From: RYN-133 sp963785425
GTDB taxonomy: Bacteria > Actinomycetota > Actinomycetes > Mycobacteriales > Jatrophihabitantaceae
Length of the DNA: 64,000 bases
Assembly: GCA_963785425.1 (NCBI GenBank)
Contig: CAWAVG010000007.1
Span: 8,362 to 72,361 of the forward strand
Direction: 5' to 3'
Below, piece after piece: positions 25,080-35,090 of this stretch (within the stretch, counting starts at the first letter, position 1; each line of letters begins with the position of its first letter). The notes beneath the pieces were generated by a model. It worked only from the letters and a program-made list of their open reading frames with translations, was not told where the DNA came from and did not search any database. The translations under genes were made by a program, and so were the position numbers.

Positions 25080-26648
25080 TCACATCGGGTGATCAGCCGA
25101 TGTTTGCGCGTCGACCAGGCCGTGCCTCAGTGCGAACATCGCGGCGGCGCCACGCGTCGTGACGCCCGCCTTGATGAAAATGTGCTCGATGTGCGTGCCC
25201 ACCGTGCGCGGCGTGATCGACAGGGCGGCCGCGATCTGCTTGTTCGACCGGCCGCGCACGAGCAGGCGCAGCACGTCGACCTCGCGGGCCGTGAGCCCAG
25301 CGACCAGGGGTGCGCGCCGGCGCACCCGATGGCCTGCCGCGGCGAGCACTGCCTGCACGGCGCCCGCGTCGAGGCGCCCTGCGGTCGCGTCGGCGCGCAG
25401 GGCCGCTTCGCGATCGGACGCGGCGAGTGCAGGTCGTGCGGGACGGTCCTCGGCCAGCGTCTGGTACACGTCGGCCGCGATGAGCAGCCGCGCCAAGTCG
25501 GGGATCGCCGCGCCGGCAAGTGATCTGGGGTAGCCCGATCCGTCCATGCGTTCGTGGGCCGTCGCGGCGAGTGCTCCGATCGCGGCCAGCTGCGGCTGGC
25601 GGCTGAGAATGCGTTCGGTGAGGTACGGGACGGTGCGCACCCGTTCGCGCTCGGCCGTCGTCCAGGACGGCTTGTTCCAGATCGTGGTCGAGACCCCGGT
25701 GGCGCCGAGTCGGTGGACGCGAGCTGCTCGCGCCACCATCGACACGTCCGCGGCGCTGCAACCCGCGGCCGTCGCAGCGTCGCCGACCAGGGTGGCGAGC
25801 GCACGCGAATGCCCTAGATACCAAGGCGATTTGAGGTCGGCGTAGTCGGCGACGGTGTCGAGAACGGCGTCCAGTTCGGCTTCGGGGATGGGACGGTCGA
25901 GCGGCACGCAACCGTCGATCACCACGCTCCACGCTTCGACGGAATCGAGGTCGGCGAACACCTCCTCGCGGTGCTCGAGGCACACGTCGACCAGCGCCGG
26001 GTCGAACTCCGTGCCGCGGCGTGTGCGCAGCAGTTCGGTCACGGCGTGCATCCCACCGGAGCGATGGAACACCTCGGCGTCGTCGGCGATCTGCACGATC
26101 CGCATCGCGGGTTCGATCTGCTCGCGTGCCACCTTCCCGGGGATGCCCTTGCCGTCCCAGCGCTCGAAGGCCTGCGCGAGGGCGGTCCGGACGGCGGTGT
26201 CGAGCCCGAGGCGATCGGCGATGTCGCCGGTCGTCTGGCAATGGCTCACCATGCCGTCGACGGCGTCGCGGAAGCCGCCGGCGACGAACTGTCCGAACAG
26301 CGTCAGCCGGCGCAGCGGGCTACTGCCGGACCCGACGTGACCGAGCATCATCCGCATCATGGGCATGCCGATCTTGTCGACGGCATAGCTGTCGGCGCGG
26401 ATCTGCCGATCGTCGCCGAACCAGTGCGCCAGCTCGTGCGAATCGGCGACGCAGCCGACCCACGCGAGCAGCGACACGTAGAACGTCCCGGCCTGTGCCT
26501 GCTCGTCGAGCCCGGCCCGCCGGGCGAGGCGGCTGGCGATGACCGTCTGCCGCAGCACGTGCTCCTCGGGCAGGCCGAGGCCGAGATCGGTGGCCAGCGA
26601 CAGTGACGCGATCAGCTCCGCCAGCCGCACGCCCTGAGGAGCACTCAC
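25080..26648 (-). CDS. degenerate HD-GYP regulator with LuxR DNA-binding domain
   Basis: The 522-residue protein has two HD-GYP-like halves. The first has ERWDGKGIPGKV but no HD pair. The second has AHERMDGSGYPRSLAG, while the metal-binding HD pair reads HR (ARVHRLGATGVS). The C-terminal 65 residues are a LuxR helix-turn-helix (GLTAREVDVLRLLVRGRSNK, KQIAAALSITPRTVGTHIEH). The altered HD residues suggest sensing rather than cyclic-di-GMP cleavage. It is followed 30 bp later by the SnoaL/DsrE pair. Confidence 0.85.
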   Translation of the reverse strand: MSAPQGVRLAELIASLSLATDLGLGLPEEHVLRQTVIASRLARRAGLDEQAQAGTFYVSLLAWVGCVADSHELAHWFGDDRQIRADSYAVDKIGMPMMRMMLGHVGSGSSPLRRLTLFGQFVAGGFRDAVDGMVSHCQTTGDIADRLGLDTAVRTALAQAFERWDGKGIPGKVAREQIEPAMRIVQIADDAEVFHRSGGMHAVTELLRTRRGTEFDPALVDVCLEHREEVFADLDSVEAWSVVIDGCVPLDRPIPEAELDAVLDTVADYADLKSPWYLGHSRALATLVGDAATAAGCSAADVSMVARAARVHRLGATGVSTTIWNKPSWTTAERERVRTVPYLTERILSRQPQLAAIGALAATAHERMDGSGYPRSLAGAAIPDLARLLIAADVYQTLAEDRPARPALAASDREAALRADATAGRLDAGAVQAVLAAAGHRVRRRAPLVAGLTAREVDVLRLLVRGRSNKQIAAALSITPRTVGTHIEHIFIKAGVTTRGAAAMFALRHGLVDAQTSADHPM

Positions 26649-26687
26649 GCCCGACAGTGTGATGGACGCGGGCCATCCGGTGTGTGT

Positions 26688-27518
26688 CTATTGCAGATCG
26701 GAGCGGTTCAACGGGTGGGCCGGAGCGTCGGTACGCACGGACGTCGTCGTCACCGCAAGATCAGCATCGACATGGACGAGCGAGCCCGGCTCGATCGCGC
26801 GCCAGCCCGGGTTGTCGTCCATCACCTCACTGGCGATCGTGACGCACGCCCGTCCGGCCAGTTCCGACGATCGGGCGTGGATGCGGCTGGTGCGCCGCTC
26901 GAAGTCCTCGGCCTCGTTGTCGTCGAGGTCGAGGACGTGCAGCTCGTGCGTCTCCGGATAACGGAATGCCCAGAGCTCGGTCGGCGTGGTCAGCACGAAG
27001 TTCAGCGCGTAGACCGGCAGAGTGTCGGCGATCCAGTTCACGGCTGCGGAGACCCCGGCGCGAACGTCCCCGTCGTGCGCCGCGACCTCGGCGGTGATCA
27101 GCGCGAACATGCGCTCGCTGTCGGTCTCGCCGTGCACCAGGTCACGCGCCTGCATCGACTCGAGTCGGGCATCGAGCTCGTCGAGGCCCTCGAACGCACC
27201 GTTGTGCGCGAACAACCGGCCGTCCTGCTCGAACGGGTGCGTATTCGCGAGCGTGTGCGCTCCCGTGCTCGCGTACCGCACGTGCGCGACGAAGGTCCGT
27301 GAGCGCAGGTCGCGAGCACCGGACGCGAAGTCGGCGTCGTCCCATGCGGCCATGGGCTGCTTGTCGATCACCGGGCGATCGGCGCTGTCGAAGCTGCCGA
27401 TGCCGGCGCCGTCGGGATTGCGGTGGCTCTGCGCGGCGAGGCTGTCCGGGGCATCGAGCAACCAGAACGTGGCGGCCGCGGGTTCAGACCCGGCATGCAG
27501 ACCGAAAAGCCGACACAT
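26688..27518 (-). CDS. class II glutamine amidotransferase (YafJ-like)
   Basis: The 276-residue protein begins MCRLFGLHAGSEPAAATFWL, with the catalytic Cys at residue 2 after Met removal. It has the NPDGAGIGSFD, HVRYASTG and NTHPFEQDGRLFAHNGAFEG motifs of Ntn-type glutamine amidotransferases. It would release ammonia from glutamine or hydrolyse gamma-glutamyl bonds. It lies 39 bp upstream of the HD-LuxR gene on the same strand and could share a transcript. A frame extension to 27908 is spurious. Confidence 0.88.
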   Translation of the reverse strand: MCRLFGLHAGSEPAAATFWLLDAPDSLAAQSHRNPDGAGIGSFDSADRPVIDKQPMAAWDDADFASGARDLRSRTFVAHVRYASTGAHTLANTHPFEQDGRLFAHNGAFEGLDELDARLESMQARDLVHGETDSERMFALITAEVAAHDGDVRAGVSAAVNWIADTLPVYALNFVLTTPTELWAFRYPETHELHVLDLDDNEAEDFERRTSRIHARSSELAGRACVTIASEVMDDNPGWRAIEPGSLVHVDADLAVTTTSVRTDAPAHPLNRSDLQ

Positions 27519-27630
27519 GTGCGCACCGTACAAGCGGGCCGCCAAGAACCCGGTGTGATACTCGGGAGGGATTGGACAAGCGGTGGCCGCGGACCGGATG
27601 GACGGATCAGTGTTGGTGCGCCGCGGCGTC

Positions 27631-29184
27631 TTAACCGTTCGAGTGTGCCATCGCGCGCAGCGCCAACCAGACCTCGGCGCTGCCCTGGGTGGTCGACAAC
27701 GTGCGGCCGCTGAGTTCCTCGAAGCGACGGACTCGGTAGAAGAGGGTGTTGGTGTGGATGTGTAGCAGTTGCGCGGCCCGTTCGGTGTGCCGGTCGACCT
27801 CGAGCCAGATGCGCACGGTCTGTACGAGTTCGCTCGTGTGCTGGCCGTCGTAACGCAGCACGGCTCCGAGGACGTCGTGGGCAAGCGACTGCAGCGCAGC
27901 CGAGTCATCGGTCAACCAACGGACGGTCGGATCGTCGCCGTAGGCGACGCTGGGCAGACCGGTCCGGGCTGCGGTCGCGACCGCTGAGCGAGCCTCTCGG
28001 ATCGCGAGCGACAGCGATGCGCCTGCGCGGAACGGACGACTGATACCGAGGGGCGCGAGCGCGGCAGTGTGCATCGACGCCATAGCCTCCTCAGTTGCCG
28101 GCAGCAGCACGTATACGTCGTCGTCGACACGCAGCAACAGATGCGGATGGCCCGCCTCGGACAGGACGTCGGCCACGGCGCCGTCGTCGGATCCTTCGCT
28201 CAGCGGTCCCGTGATCGCGACGACGAGGTCTTCGCCCTCGACGAAACCGTGGTAGCCGAGCCGGCGTACGACTCGCGGTGCGTCCATCGGTGCCTGCATC
28301 ATTTCGGAAAACGTCTCTGCTCCCTCACGCCGCCAGGCTTCACGTTGTTGACCCAACATCGCGAGTCGCAATGCGATGACGGTCGCGATGTGCTGCACCA
28401 CCGACAAGCCGCCGCCGTGCGTGTCCGGGTTCTCAAGTGCGAGCACCCACCCCGCATGACCGTTCGGGCCTGCCACTGGCACCACGTAGCCCCCGGGCAC
28501 CGTCGGCGGCGTGGAGGTGCTCCGGGGGATGAGATCGAAGTGTTCGGCCGGGGGGACGTGCAACCCCTCGAGCAACGGTGCGCCGCGCGGGTTGCAGGCA
28601 TAAAGCCGGTACCCGGACAACCTCTCCAGCTGCGCGAATACTTCGTCGGACGTGAGCTCTCCAGCCGCGAGCCAGCGCACCGCGCCGAACACCTGAAGTT
28701 GAGCGCTGAGCCGCCGCGCAGTGTCGACCGAGACTGCCGCAGCCACCTCCTGCGCGATGGCCATGAAGGGTACGGGGATCGGTACCTCGACCACTGGGAA
28801 GGTGCGGCGATCCGCTTCGGCCAGGAACGCCCGACTCAGTGGCGGAACATGCAGACCTTCGGAGACAGCGAGCCCCGCCACTCCGGCGTCGTCGAGACGG
28901 GCGAGGTATTCGCGTTGTCCGCGAGCAGATCGCGGCAGGGCAAGGCCCGTCGTCATGATGAGCTCCGACCCGAACAACCACGGCGTCGGATCGGACAGCT
29001 CGCTCACGTGCGCCCACGACACGCGCCGACGCAGACCGGCCGCGCCGCCGATCACCCGAAGCTGCAGAGCCGGTGATCGGACAAGATCACCGACATGGAC
29101 AACACCGCCAAGAGCGGGCGCTCCGCGGTCAGCCGTCGTCGCGTCCGATGCGATCCGCTCGATCGGGACACTTGTGTCGACCAC
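27631..29184 (-). CDS. PucR-family transcriptional regulator
   Basis: The 517-residue protein has the N-terminal PucR domain (VGDLVRSPALQLRVIGGAAG, SWAHVSELSDPTPWLFGSEL), a GAF-like middle region and the C-terminal PucR HTH_30 domain (LEVDRHTERAAQLLHIHTNT, FYRVRRFEELSGRTL). It starts with GTG. PucR regulators often control use of purine catabolites, proline or other amides. It is divergent from the transporter and amide gene cluster beginning at 29331, so is the likely controller of that cluster. Confidence 0.9.
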   Translation of the reverse strand: MVDTSVPIERIASDATTADRGAPALGGVVHVGDLVRSPALQLRVIGGAAGLRRRVSWAHVSELSDPTPWLFGSELIMTTGLALPRSARGQREYLARLDDAGVAGLAVSEGLHVPPLSRAFLAEADRRTFPVVEVPIPVPFMAIAQEVAAAVSVDTARRLSAQLQVFGAVRWLAAGELTSDEVFAQLERLSGYRLYACNPRGAPLLEGLHVPPAEHFDLIPRSTSTPPTVPGGYVVPVAGPNGHAGWVLALENPDTHGGGLSVVQHIATVIALRLAMLGQQREAWRREGAETFSEMMQAPMDAPRVVRRLGYHGFVEGEDLVVAITGPLSEGSDDGAVADVLSEAGHPHLLLRVDDDVYVLLPATEEAMASMHTAALAPLGISRPFRAGASLSLAIREARSAVATAARTGLPSVAYGDDPTVRWLTDDSAALQSLAHDVLGAVLRYDGQHTSELVQTVRIWLEVDRHTERAAQLLHIHTNTLFYRVRRFEELSGRTLSTTQGSAEVWLALRAMAHSNG

Positions 29185-29225
29185 AGTGAACTCCCCTCAG
29201 AACTGTTGGCGCCACAGTAGCCCTA

Positions 29226-29256
29226 AGACCTGCCGGGTTCGCAGAATCTCAGGTCT
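29226..29256. promoter_or_regulatory. inverted repeat in pucR-ABC divergent gap
   Basis: AGACCTG (29226-29232) and CAGGTCT (29250-29256) are perfect inverted half-sites with a 17-bp spacer, centred 57 bp before the PucR start and 90 bp before the transporter start. It is a candidate PucR binding site. Confidence 0.45.
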
Positions 29257-29330
29257 AACGATCGCGACACCTGCCGGCGTCGACCACGGCGGGCACGGTG
29301 CGCAGATCCCGGCGGACGAGGTGACGAGCG

Positions 29331-31142
29331 ATGAGGTCCAAGCGCAGGGTGTTCGCGGTCCTCACGGCCTTCGTCATCGCTGCGCTTGCTCTCAGCGCGT
29401 GCACGTCATCGAGCAAGGGCGGATCCGGCAAGCCGGTGAAGGGCGGCGATGTCACCTGGGCCGAGCAACCGGGTGCACCGCCGAACTACATCTTCCCGCT
29501 CGACGCGCTGCAGTACTTCGCGACCAACAACATCGCGCAGTTCCAGTACCTGATGTGGCGACCGCTCTACTGGATCGGCAACGGCACCGACGTCGCACTC
29601 AACGAACAGCTCAGCCTCGCCGAACCGCCGCAGTACAGCGACGGCAACAAAGTTGTCACAATGACGCTGAAGAACTGGAAGTGGTCCGACGGCAAGCCCA
29701 TCACCAGCCGGGACGTCACGTTCTGGATCAACCTGCTCCGTGCCAACAAGGAGAACTGGGGCGAGTACGCACCGGGCTACTTCCCGGACGACATCGCAAG
29801 GATCGAGGCGCCCTCCGACCACAAGGTCGTCTTGACGCTCAAGACCGCCGTGAGCCCGCAGTGGTTCACGATGAGCGAGCTCACCCAGATCAACCCCGTG
29901 CCGCAGCACGCGTGGGACAAGACCGCCCAGTCGGGCAGCGTCGGGAACTACGACACCAGCACGAGCGGCGCGAAAGCCGTCTACAAGTTCTTGGACGGGC
30001 AGGCGCGCGACAAGACGAAGTACGCATCCGATCCGCTGTGGCAGGTCGTCGACGGGCCGTGGAAGCTGAGCTCCTTCGATCCGTCCGGGCGCGCGAAGTT
30101 CGTCCCCAACCCGTACTACTCCGGCCCGGTCAAGGCCAAGCTGTCGTCGTTCACCGAAGTGCCGTTCACCTCGGGTGAGTCGGAGTACAACTCGCTGCGT
30201 GCCGGCTCGCTGACCTACGGCTACATTCCGCAGACCGATGTCGCGCAGAAGCAACTTGTCGAGTCGCGCGGGTACGCCGTCGCGCCTTGGTACCTCTGGT
30301 CGATGAACATCCTGCCGATCAACTTCAACAACCCGCAGGTCGGACCGATGCTGCGCCAGCTCTACGTCCGCCAGGCGCTTCAGAGCCTCATCAACCAGAA
30401 GCAGTACGTGAGCGCGATCCTGCACGGCTACGGCGCCGTCGACAACGGGCCCGTCCCGAGCTATCCGAAGACGCCCTACCTGACGCAGACGCTGGAGAAC
30501 GGTGCGTATCCCTACGACGTGAACCGTGCGAGCCAACTCCTCACCTCGCACGGCTGGGCGGTGCATCCCAACGGGGCGACCACGTGCACGAAGCCGGGCA
30601 CCGGTGCGGACGAGTGCGGTGCGGGGATCCCGGCCGGGCAGAAACTGTCGTTCTCGCTGACCTACGGATCAGGAATCCTGGAGATCAGCCAGGAGATGCA
30701 GGCCTGGAAGTCCGACCTGTCACGGGTCGGCATCCAGCTCAACCTCGCGCAAGCTCCGCTCAACGAGGTGTTTGCCGCGTTGACGCCGTGCAAGCCGTCG
30801 CAGTCTGCGTGTTCGTGGCAGATGGGCTACTGGGGTAATGGGTGGGAGTTCGCACCCGACTACTACCCGAGCGGTGAGGTTGCGTTCTCGACCGGGGCGA
30901 TCGGCAACTGGGGCAGCTACAGCGATCCCCAGATGGATGCGAAGATCCGCGCCACGACCGAGAACGCCGGGCTCGCCGACTTCCATACCTGGGCGGACTA
31001 CACCAGCCAGCAACTCCCCATGCTGTTCATGCCACTCAGCGCCACTCAGATCTCGGCGATCAGCACGCGCCTGCACGGTGCGACGCCGCAGCCGTCGGCC
31101 GGTCTGCAGATGACCCCCGAGAGCTGGTACCTGAGCCAGTGA
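29331..31142 (+). CDS. peptide-type ABC solute-binding lipoprotein 1
   Basis: The 603-residue protein has the lipoprotein signal ending ALALSAC (Cys about residue 24) and the SBP family 5 features (PLYWIGNGTDVALNEQLS, SDGKPITSRDVTFWINLL). Such proteins bind oligopeptides, nickel complexes or other large ligands. It starts the plus-strand cluster opposite PucR. The protein at 35091 is a clear paralogue (both share FQYLM, RPLYW and the WKSDL-type region). Confidence 0.92.
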   Translation: MRSKRRVFAVLTAFVIAALALSACTSSSKGGSGKPVKGGDVTWAEQPGAPPNYIFPLDALQYFATNNIAQFQYLMWRPLYWIGNGTDVALNEQLSLAEPPQYSDGNKVVTMTLKNWKWSDGKPITSRDVTFWINLLRANKENWGEYAPGYFPDDIARIEAPSDHKVVLTLKTAVSPQWFTMSELTQINPVPQHAWDKTAQSGSVGNYDTSTSGAKAVYKFLDGQARDKTKYASDPLWQVVDGPWKLSSFDPSGRAKFVPNPYYSGPVKAKLSSFTEVPFTSGESEYNSLRAGSLTYGYIPQTDVAQKQLVESRGYAVAPWYLWSMNILPINFNNPQVGPMLRQLYVRQALQSLINQKQYVSAILHGYGAVDNGPVPSYPKTPYLTQTLENGAYPYDVNRASQLLTSHGWAVHPNGATTCTKPGTGADECGAGIPAGQKLSFSLTYGSGILEISQEMQAWKSDLSRVGIQLNLAQAPLNEVFAALTPCKPSQSACSWQMGYWGNGWEFAPDYYPSGEVAFSTGAIGNWGSYSDPQMDAKIRATTENAGLADFHTWADYTSQQLPMLFMPLSATQISAISTRLHGATPQPSAGLQMTPESWYLSQ

Positions 31143-31167
31143 ACCGTCTCGTGGAGTTCGCGACGCC

Positions 31168-32112
31168 GTGATCGGTTACATCGTGCGCCGACTCGGCCAG
31201 GCCGTGATCGTCGTCATCGGCGTCACCATGGTCGTGTTCGCGATGCTGCACCTGCTTCCGGGCGGACCGGCGCGAGCGATCCTCGGTCCCCGTGCGACAC
31301 CGCAGGCGATCGCCGCGTTCAACCACGCCAACGGATACGACCGTGACCTGGCCGTGCAGTACTGGGTGTGGATCAAGCATCTTGCCGAGGGCAACCTCGG
31401 CTACTCGTACAAGCTGAATCAGGACGTCGCCGGCCTCATCGCCGACAGGTTGCCGAAGACGATCCTGATCGTCGGTCTCGCCAACGTCATCGCCGTCGTG
31501 CTCGCGGTGCCACTCGGACTCGTGCAGGCCAGCCGGCGCAACAAGGGCTTCGACTACACGGTGACTGCCGGCGCGTTCTTCTTCTACTCCATGCCGCTGT
31601 TCTGGCTGTCGCTGTTATTGATCACGTTCTTCTCCATCGACAACACCTTCCTGCCTCCCGAAGCCCCGCAGGGCAGCTTCACCGATGTGCTGAAGGATCC
31701 CGCCGGCTTGGTGCTGCCGATCGCTGCGCTGACGCTCATCACCCTCGCGTTGTTCAGCAGATACATGCGATCGTCGGCGATCGACAGCCTCACCCAGGAC
31801 TACGTGCGGACGGCGCGCGCCAAAGGATCGAGCACCACCCAGCTGTTGCGGCGGCACGTGCTGCGTAACTCGTTGTTGCCCACCATCACTCTGATCGGGC
31901 TCACCCTGCCGGTCGTCGTGAGCGGTGCGCTCATCGTCGAGAGTGTCTTCAACTTCCCAGGGATGGGCTTGTTGTTCTGGAACGCCGCACAGACGCAGGA
32001 CTACCCGGTGCTGCTCGGCAGCGCCGTCGTCATCGGCGTCGCCACCGCGCTCGGCTCGCTGTTGGCCGACCTGCTCTACCTCGTCGTCGACCCGCGGATC
32101 AGGGCGGCCTGA
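31168..32112 (+). CDS. ABC transporter permease (DppB-like)
   Basis: The 314-residue protein begins at GTG with MIGYIVRRLGQAVIVVIGVT and has six membrane helices, with the permease EAA-like loop (DYVRTARAKGSSTTQLLRRH). It is the first permease of the oligopeptide-type importer and follows the binding protein by 25 bp. Confidence 0.92.
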   Translation: MIGYIVRRLGQAVIVVIGVTMVVFAMLHLLPGGPARAILGPRATPQAIAAFNHANGYDRDLAVQYWVWIKHLAEGNLGYSYKLNQDVAGLIADRLPKTILIVGLANVIAVVLAVPLGLVQASRRNKGFDYTVTAGAFFFYSMPLFWLSLLLITFFSIDNTFLPPEAPQGSFTDVLKDPAGLVLPIAALTLITLALFSRYMRSSAIDSLTQDYVRTARAKGSSTTQLLRRHVLRNSLLPTITLIGLTLPVVVSGALIVESVFNFPGMGLLFWNAAQTQDYPVLLGSAVVIGVATALGSLLADLLYLVVDPRIRAA

Positions 32113-32113
32113 C

Positions 32114-33028
32114 ATGACTGCTCTCGAACCGCAGATGCCGGCATCGGCCGACGCCGGCACCGTGGAGGCCTTCGACCTGAACCAGCCGCGGTGGCGGGCC
32201 GTCCTGACCACGTTCGCGGCCAACAAGCTGGCGATCGTGGGCATCGGCGTCGTCGTGCTGATGTTCGCGTTCAGCTTTCTTGGCCCGGTGTTCTACCACA
32301 CCGACCAGGTGCACACGAACCTGTCGCAGGTCACCCTCCCGCCCGGTGCAGGCCATCCGTTGGGGACGGACGGCGTCGGCTACGACGAGCTGGGCCGGCT
32401 CATGGTCGGCGGACGGACGTCGCTGACCGTCGGACTGGCGGCCGCCATCGTCGCCACGCTGCTCGGCGCGCTCTGGGGTGCGCTGTCCGGCTACATCGGA
32501 GGCTTCGTCGACACGATCCTGATGCGCGTGGTCGACGTGCTGCTCTCGATTCCCACGCTGTTCCTCCTGCTGTTCATGGCCAGCATCTTCCAGCCGTCCA
32601 AGACGCAGCTCATTTTGGTGATCGCCGGTGTGTCGTGGCTGGTGACCTCACGGCTCATCCGTGGCGAGGTGCTCACTCTCAAAGTGCGGCAGTACGTCAG
32701 CGCCGCCGGCCTGATGGGCGGCTCGCACGCGTATCGCCTGATGCGGCACGTCCTGCCGAACGCCGTCGGCACGCTCGCGGTAAACGTAACCTTCCAGGTC
32801 GCCGACTCGATCCTGCTGCTCGCATCGATGAGCTACCTGGGCCTCGGCGTCCAGGCTCCGGACACCGACTGGGGCGGCATGCTCTCCGACGGCGTCAACT
32901 ACAGCTACTCGGGCTACTGGTGGTTGATCTACCCGGCGGGGCTGGCCATCGTCATCACCGTCATCGCGTTCAACTTCATCGGTGACGCGTTGCGCGACGC
33001 GCTCGAGTCACGACTGCGGAGCCGCTGA
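32114..33028 (+). CDS. ABC transporter permease (DppC-like)
   Basis: The 304-residue protein has an N-terminal cytosolic leader and six helices (LAIVGIGVVVLMFAFSFLGP is the first), with a conserved permease loop (YVSAAGLMGGSHAYRLMRHV). It follows the DppB-like gene by one base and overlaps the ATPase gene, so the three are translationally coupled. Confidence 0.92.
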   Translation: MTALEPQMPASADAGTVEAFDLNQPRWRAVLTTFAANKLAIVGIGVVVLMFAFSFLGPVFYHTDQVHTNLSQVTLPPGAGHPLGTDGVGYDELGRLMVGGRTSLTVGLAAAIVATLLGALWGALSGYIGGFVDTILMRVVDVLLSIPTLFLLLFMASIFQPSKTQLILVIAGVSWLVTSRLIRGEVLTLKVRQYVSAAGLMGGSHAYRLMRHVLPNAVGTLAVNVTFQVADSILLLASMSYLGLGVQAPDTDWGGMLSDGVNYSYSGYWWLIYPAGLAIVITVIAFNFIGDALRDALESRLRSR

Positions 33029-35073
33029 TGACATCGCTGCTGCGCATCGAGGACCTGCGCGTCGAGATCCACAACCGCCGCCACACCGTCACGCCCGTCG
33101 ACGGTGTATCGCTGGACATCGCGCCGGGCGAGGTGCTCGGCCTGGTCGGCGAGTCCGGCTCGGGCAAGACCATGACGGCGCTCTCGCTGCTCGGCCTGCT
33201 CCCGCCCGGCGGGCGAGTGGCCTCGGGACGGATCGACCTCGAGGGGCGTGACCTCGTGGCGATGTCCGAGCGCGAGCTGCGGGGGATCCGCGGCAACCAC
33301 ATCGGCATGGTGTTCCAGGACCCGCTGTCGTCGCTGAACCCGACGATGACCATCGGCGATCAGGTCGCCGAAGCGGTACTGCTCCACCGGGGTGTGACCC
33401 GGCGCGAGGCCATGGATCGAGCGATCGAGGTGCTGGGTCTCGTCGGTCTGCCGGCACCACGCGAACGCAGCCAGGAGTACCCGCACCAGTTCTCCGGCGG
33501 CATGCGGCAACGGGTGATGATCGCGATCGCGCTCGCCTGCGAGCCGAAGCTGCTGATCGCGGACGAGCCGACGACGGCACTGGACGTGACCATCCAGAAG
33601 CAGATCCTGCGGCTTCTCGACAGGCTGCGTGAGCAGCTCCAGATGGCTGTGCTGCTCGTGACCCACGACCTCGGTGTCGTCGCCGGCCACGCCGACCGCG
33701 TCGCGGTCATGTACGCCGGCCGGATCGTCGAGACGGCGACCACGGCGCAGCTCTACGCCCAGCCGCACCACCCGTACACCCGCGCACTGTTCGAGGCGTT
33801 GCCCGACCTCGTCGTGCGATCACCCAAGCGCAGGCTGCGGGCGATACCAGGAATGCCGCCCGACCTGCGGCACCGGCCGCCGGGCTGCTCGTTCGCGCCA
33901 CGCTGTGACAAGGTTCAGGACCGCTGCCGGGTCGACGACCCCGCGCTTCTGCCCGACGACGCCGGCCGCCCGGTCGCGTGCCACTTCCCGATCTCGCCGT
34001 CCGAGGCCCCGCGCACGAGCGAAGAGACGCACGACGGCGCGGAGATCTCCGGCACGGCCGATGCTGTCGTCCGGCTCCGTCGGGTCTCGAAAGACTTTCC
34101 CGTATTGCGTGGGCTGCTCCGGCGCGAGGTCGCGCGGGTCAGCGCGGTCTCGGACGTGACGTTGGACGTCGCGCGCGGCACCACGGTCGGACTGGTGGGG
34201 GAGTCGGGCTGCGGGAAGACGACGCTCGGCAACCTCATCGTCGGCCTCGAGCAACCCACCGCCGGTGAGATCGTCGTCGACGACCAGGATGTGACGCAGT
34301 TGCGCGGCGCCACCGCCCGTGCCCACCGAGCCAGGGTGCAACTCATGTTCCAGGACTCCGCGGCGGCGATGGATCCGCGGATGCGCGTCGGCGCGATCCT
34401 GCAGGAGCCCCTTCGGCTGCAGAAGGTCGGCACCCCGGCGAGCCGACGCGAACGCGTGACCGAGTTGCTCAAAGAGGTCGGCCTGCCCGCCGAATCAGTC
34501 GACCGTTACCCACACGAGTTCTCCGGCGGCCAACGGCAGCGGCTCGCGCTGGCACGCGCGCTCGCGTTGAACCCGGATCTGATCGTCGCCGACGAGCCGG
34601 TATCGGCGCTCGACGTCTCCATCCGTGCCCAGGTGCTCAACCTGTTGCGCGACCTGCAGAAGCGGCACGGCATGTCGCTGCTGATCATCTCGCACGACCT
34701 CTCGGTGATCCGCTACCTCGCCGACACGATCGGCGTGATGTATCTCGGCAAGCTCGTCGAGGTCGGTCCGGCGGCAGCGGTCTACGCGAATCCCCGCCAC
34801 CACTACACACGCGGTCTCATCGATGCGGTTCCGGTTGCGGACCCGGCGACCGAGCGGCAACGCCGTTCCGCCGGCGTCACCGGCGATCTCGCGTCCGCGA
34901 CCGATCCTCCGTCCGGATGCCGGTTCCGGACGCGGTGCCCGGCGGCCACCGAGATCTGCGCGCAGGAGGTGCCGCCGCTCAACGGCCCCGGCGGACACCT
35001 GTTCGCATGCCACCACCCGCTCGACGTGCACTCGGACCCGTCCGAGCGACTGACCTCAGCCTTTCCCGACTAA
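33028..35073 (+). CDS. fused ABC transporter ATP-binding protein (DppD-DppF)
   Basis: The 681-residue protein contains two complete nucleotide-binding domains. NBD1 has Walker A GESGSGKT, signature FSGGMRQR and Walker B LLIADEPTTALD; NBD2 has GESGCGKT, FSGGQRQR and LIVADEPVSALD. Cys-rich C-terminal peptide-transporter segments (CSFAPRCDKVQDRC, CRFRTRCPAATEIC) follow each NBD. In most species the two ATPases are separate proteins. The start overlaps the permease stop. Confidence 0.93.
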   Translation: MTSLLRIEDLRVEIHNRRHTVTPVDGVSLDIAPGEVLGLVGESGSGKTMTALSLLGLLPPGGRVASGRIDLEGRDLVAMSERELRGIRGNHIGMVFQDPLSSLNPTMTIGDQVAEAVLLHRGVTRREAMDRAIEVLGLVGLPAPRERSQEYPHQFSGGMRQRVMIAIALACEPKLLIADEPTTALDVTIQKQILRLLDRLREQLQMAVLLVTHDLGVVAGHADRVAVMYAGRIVETATTAQLYAQPHHPYTRALFEALPDLVVRSPKRRLRAIPGMPPDLRHRPPGCSFAPRCDKVQDRCRVDDPALLPDDAGRPVACHFPISPSEAPRTSEETHDGAEISGTADAVVRLRRVSKDFPVLRGLLRREVARVSAVSDVTLDVARGTTVGLVGESGCGKTTLGNLIVGLEQPTAGEIVVDDQDVTQLRGATARAHRARVQLMFQDSAAAMDPRMRVGAILQEPLRLQKVGTPASRRERVTELLKEVGLPAESVDRYPHEFSGGQRQRLALARALALNPDLIVADEPVSALDVSIRAQVLNLLRDLQKRHGMSLLIISHDLSVIRYLADTIGVMYLGKLVEVGPAAAVYANPRHHYTRGLIDAVPVADPATERQRRSAGVTGDLASATDPPSGCRFRTRCPAATEICAQEVPPLNGPGGHLFACHHPLDVHSDPSERLTSAFPD

Positions 35074-35090
35074 CAGTCACGGAGACAGCC

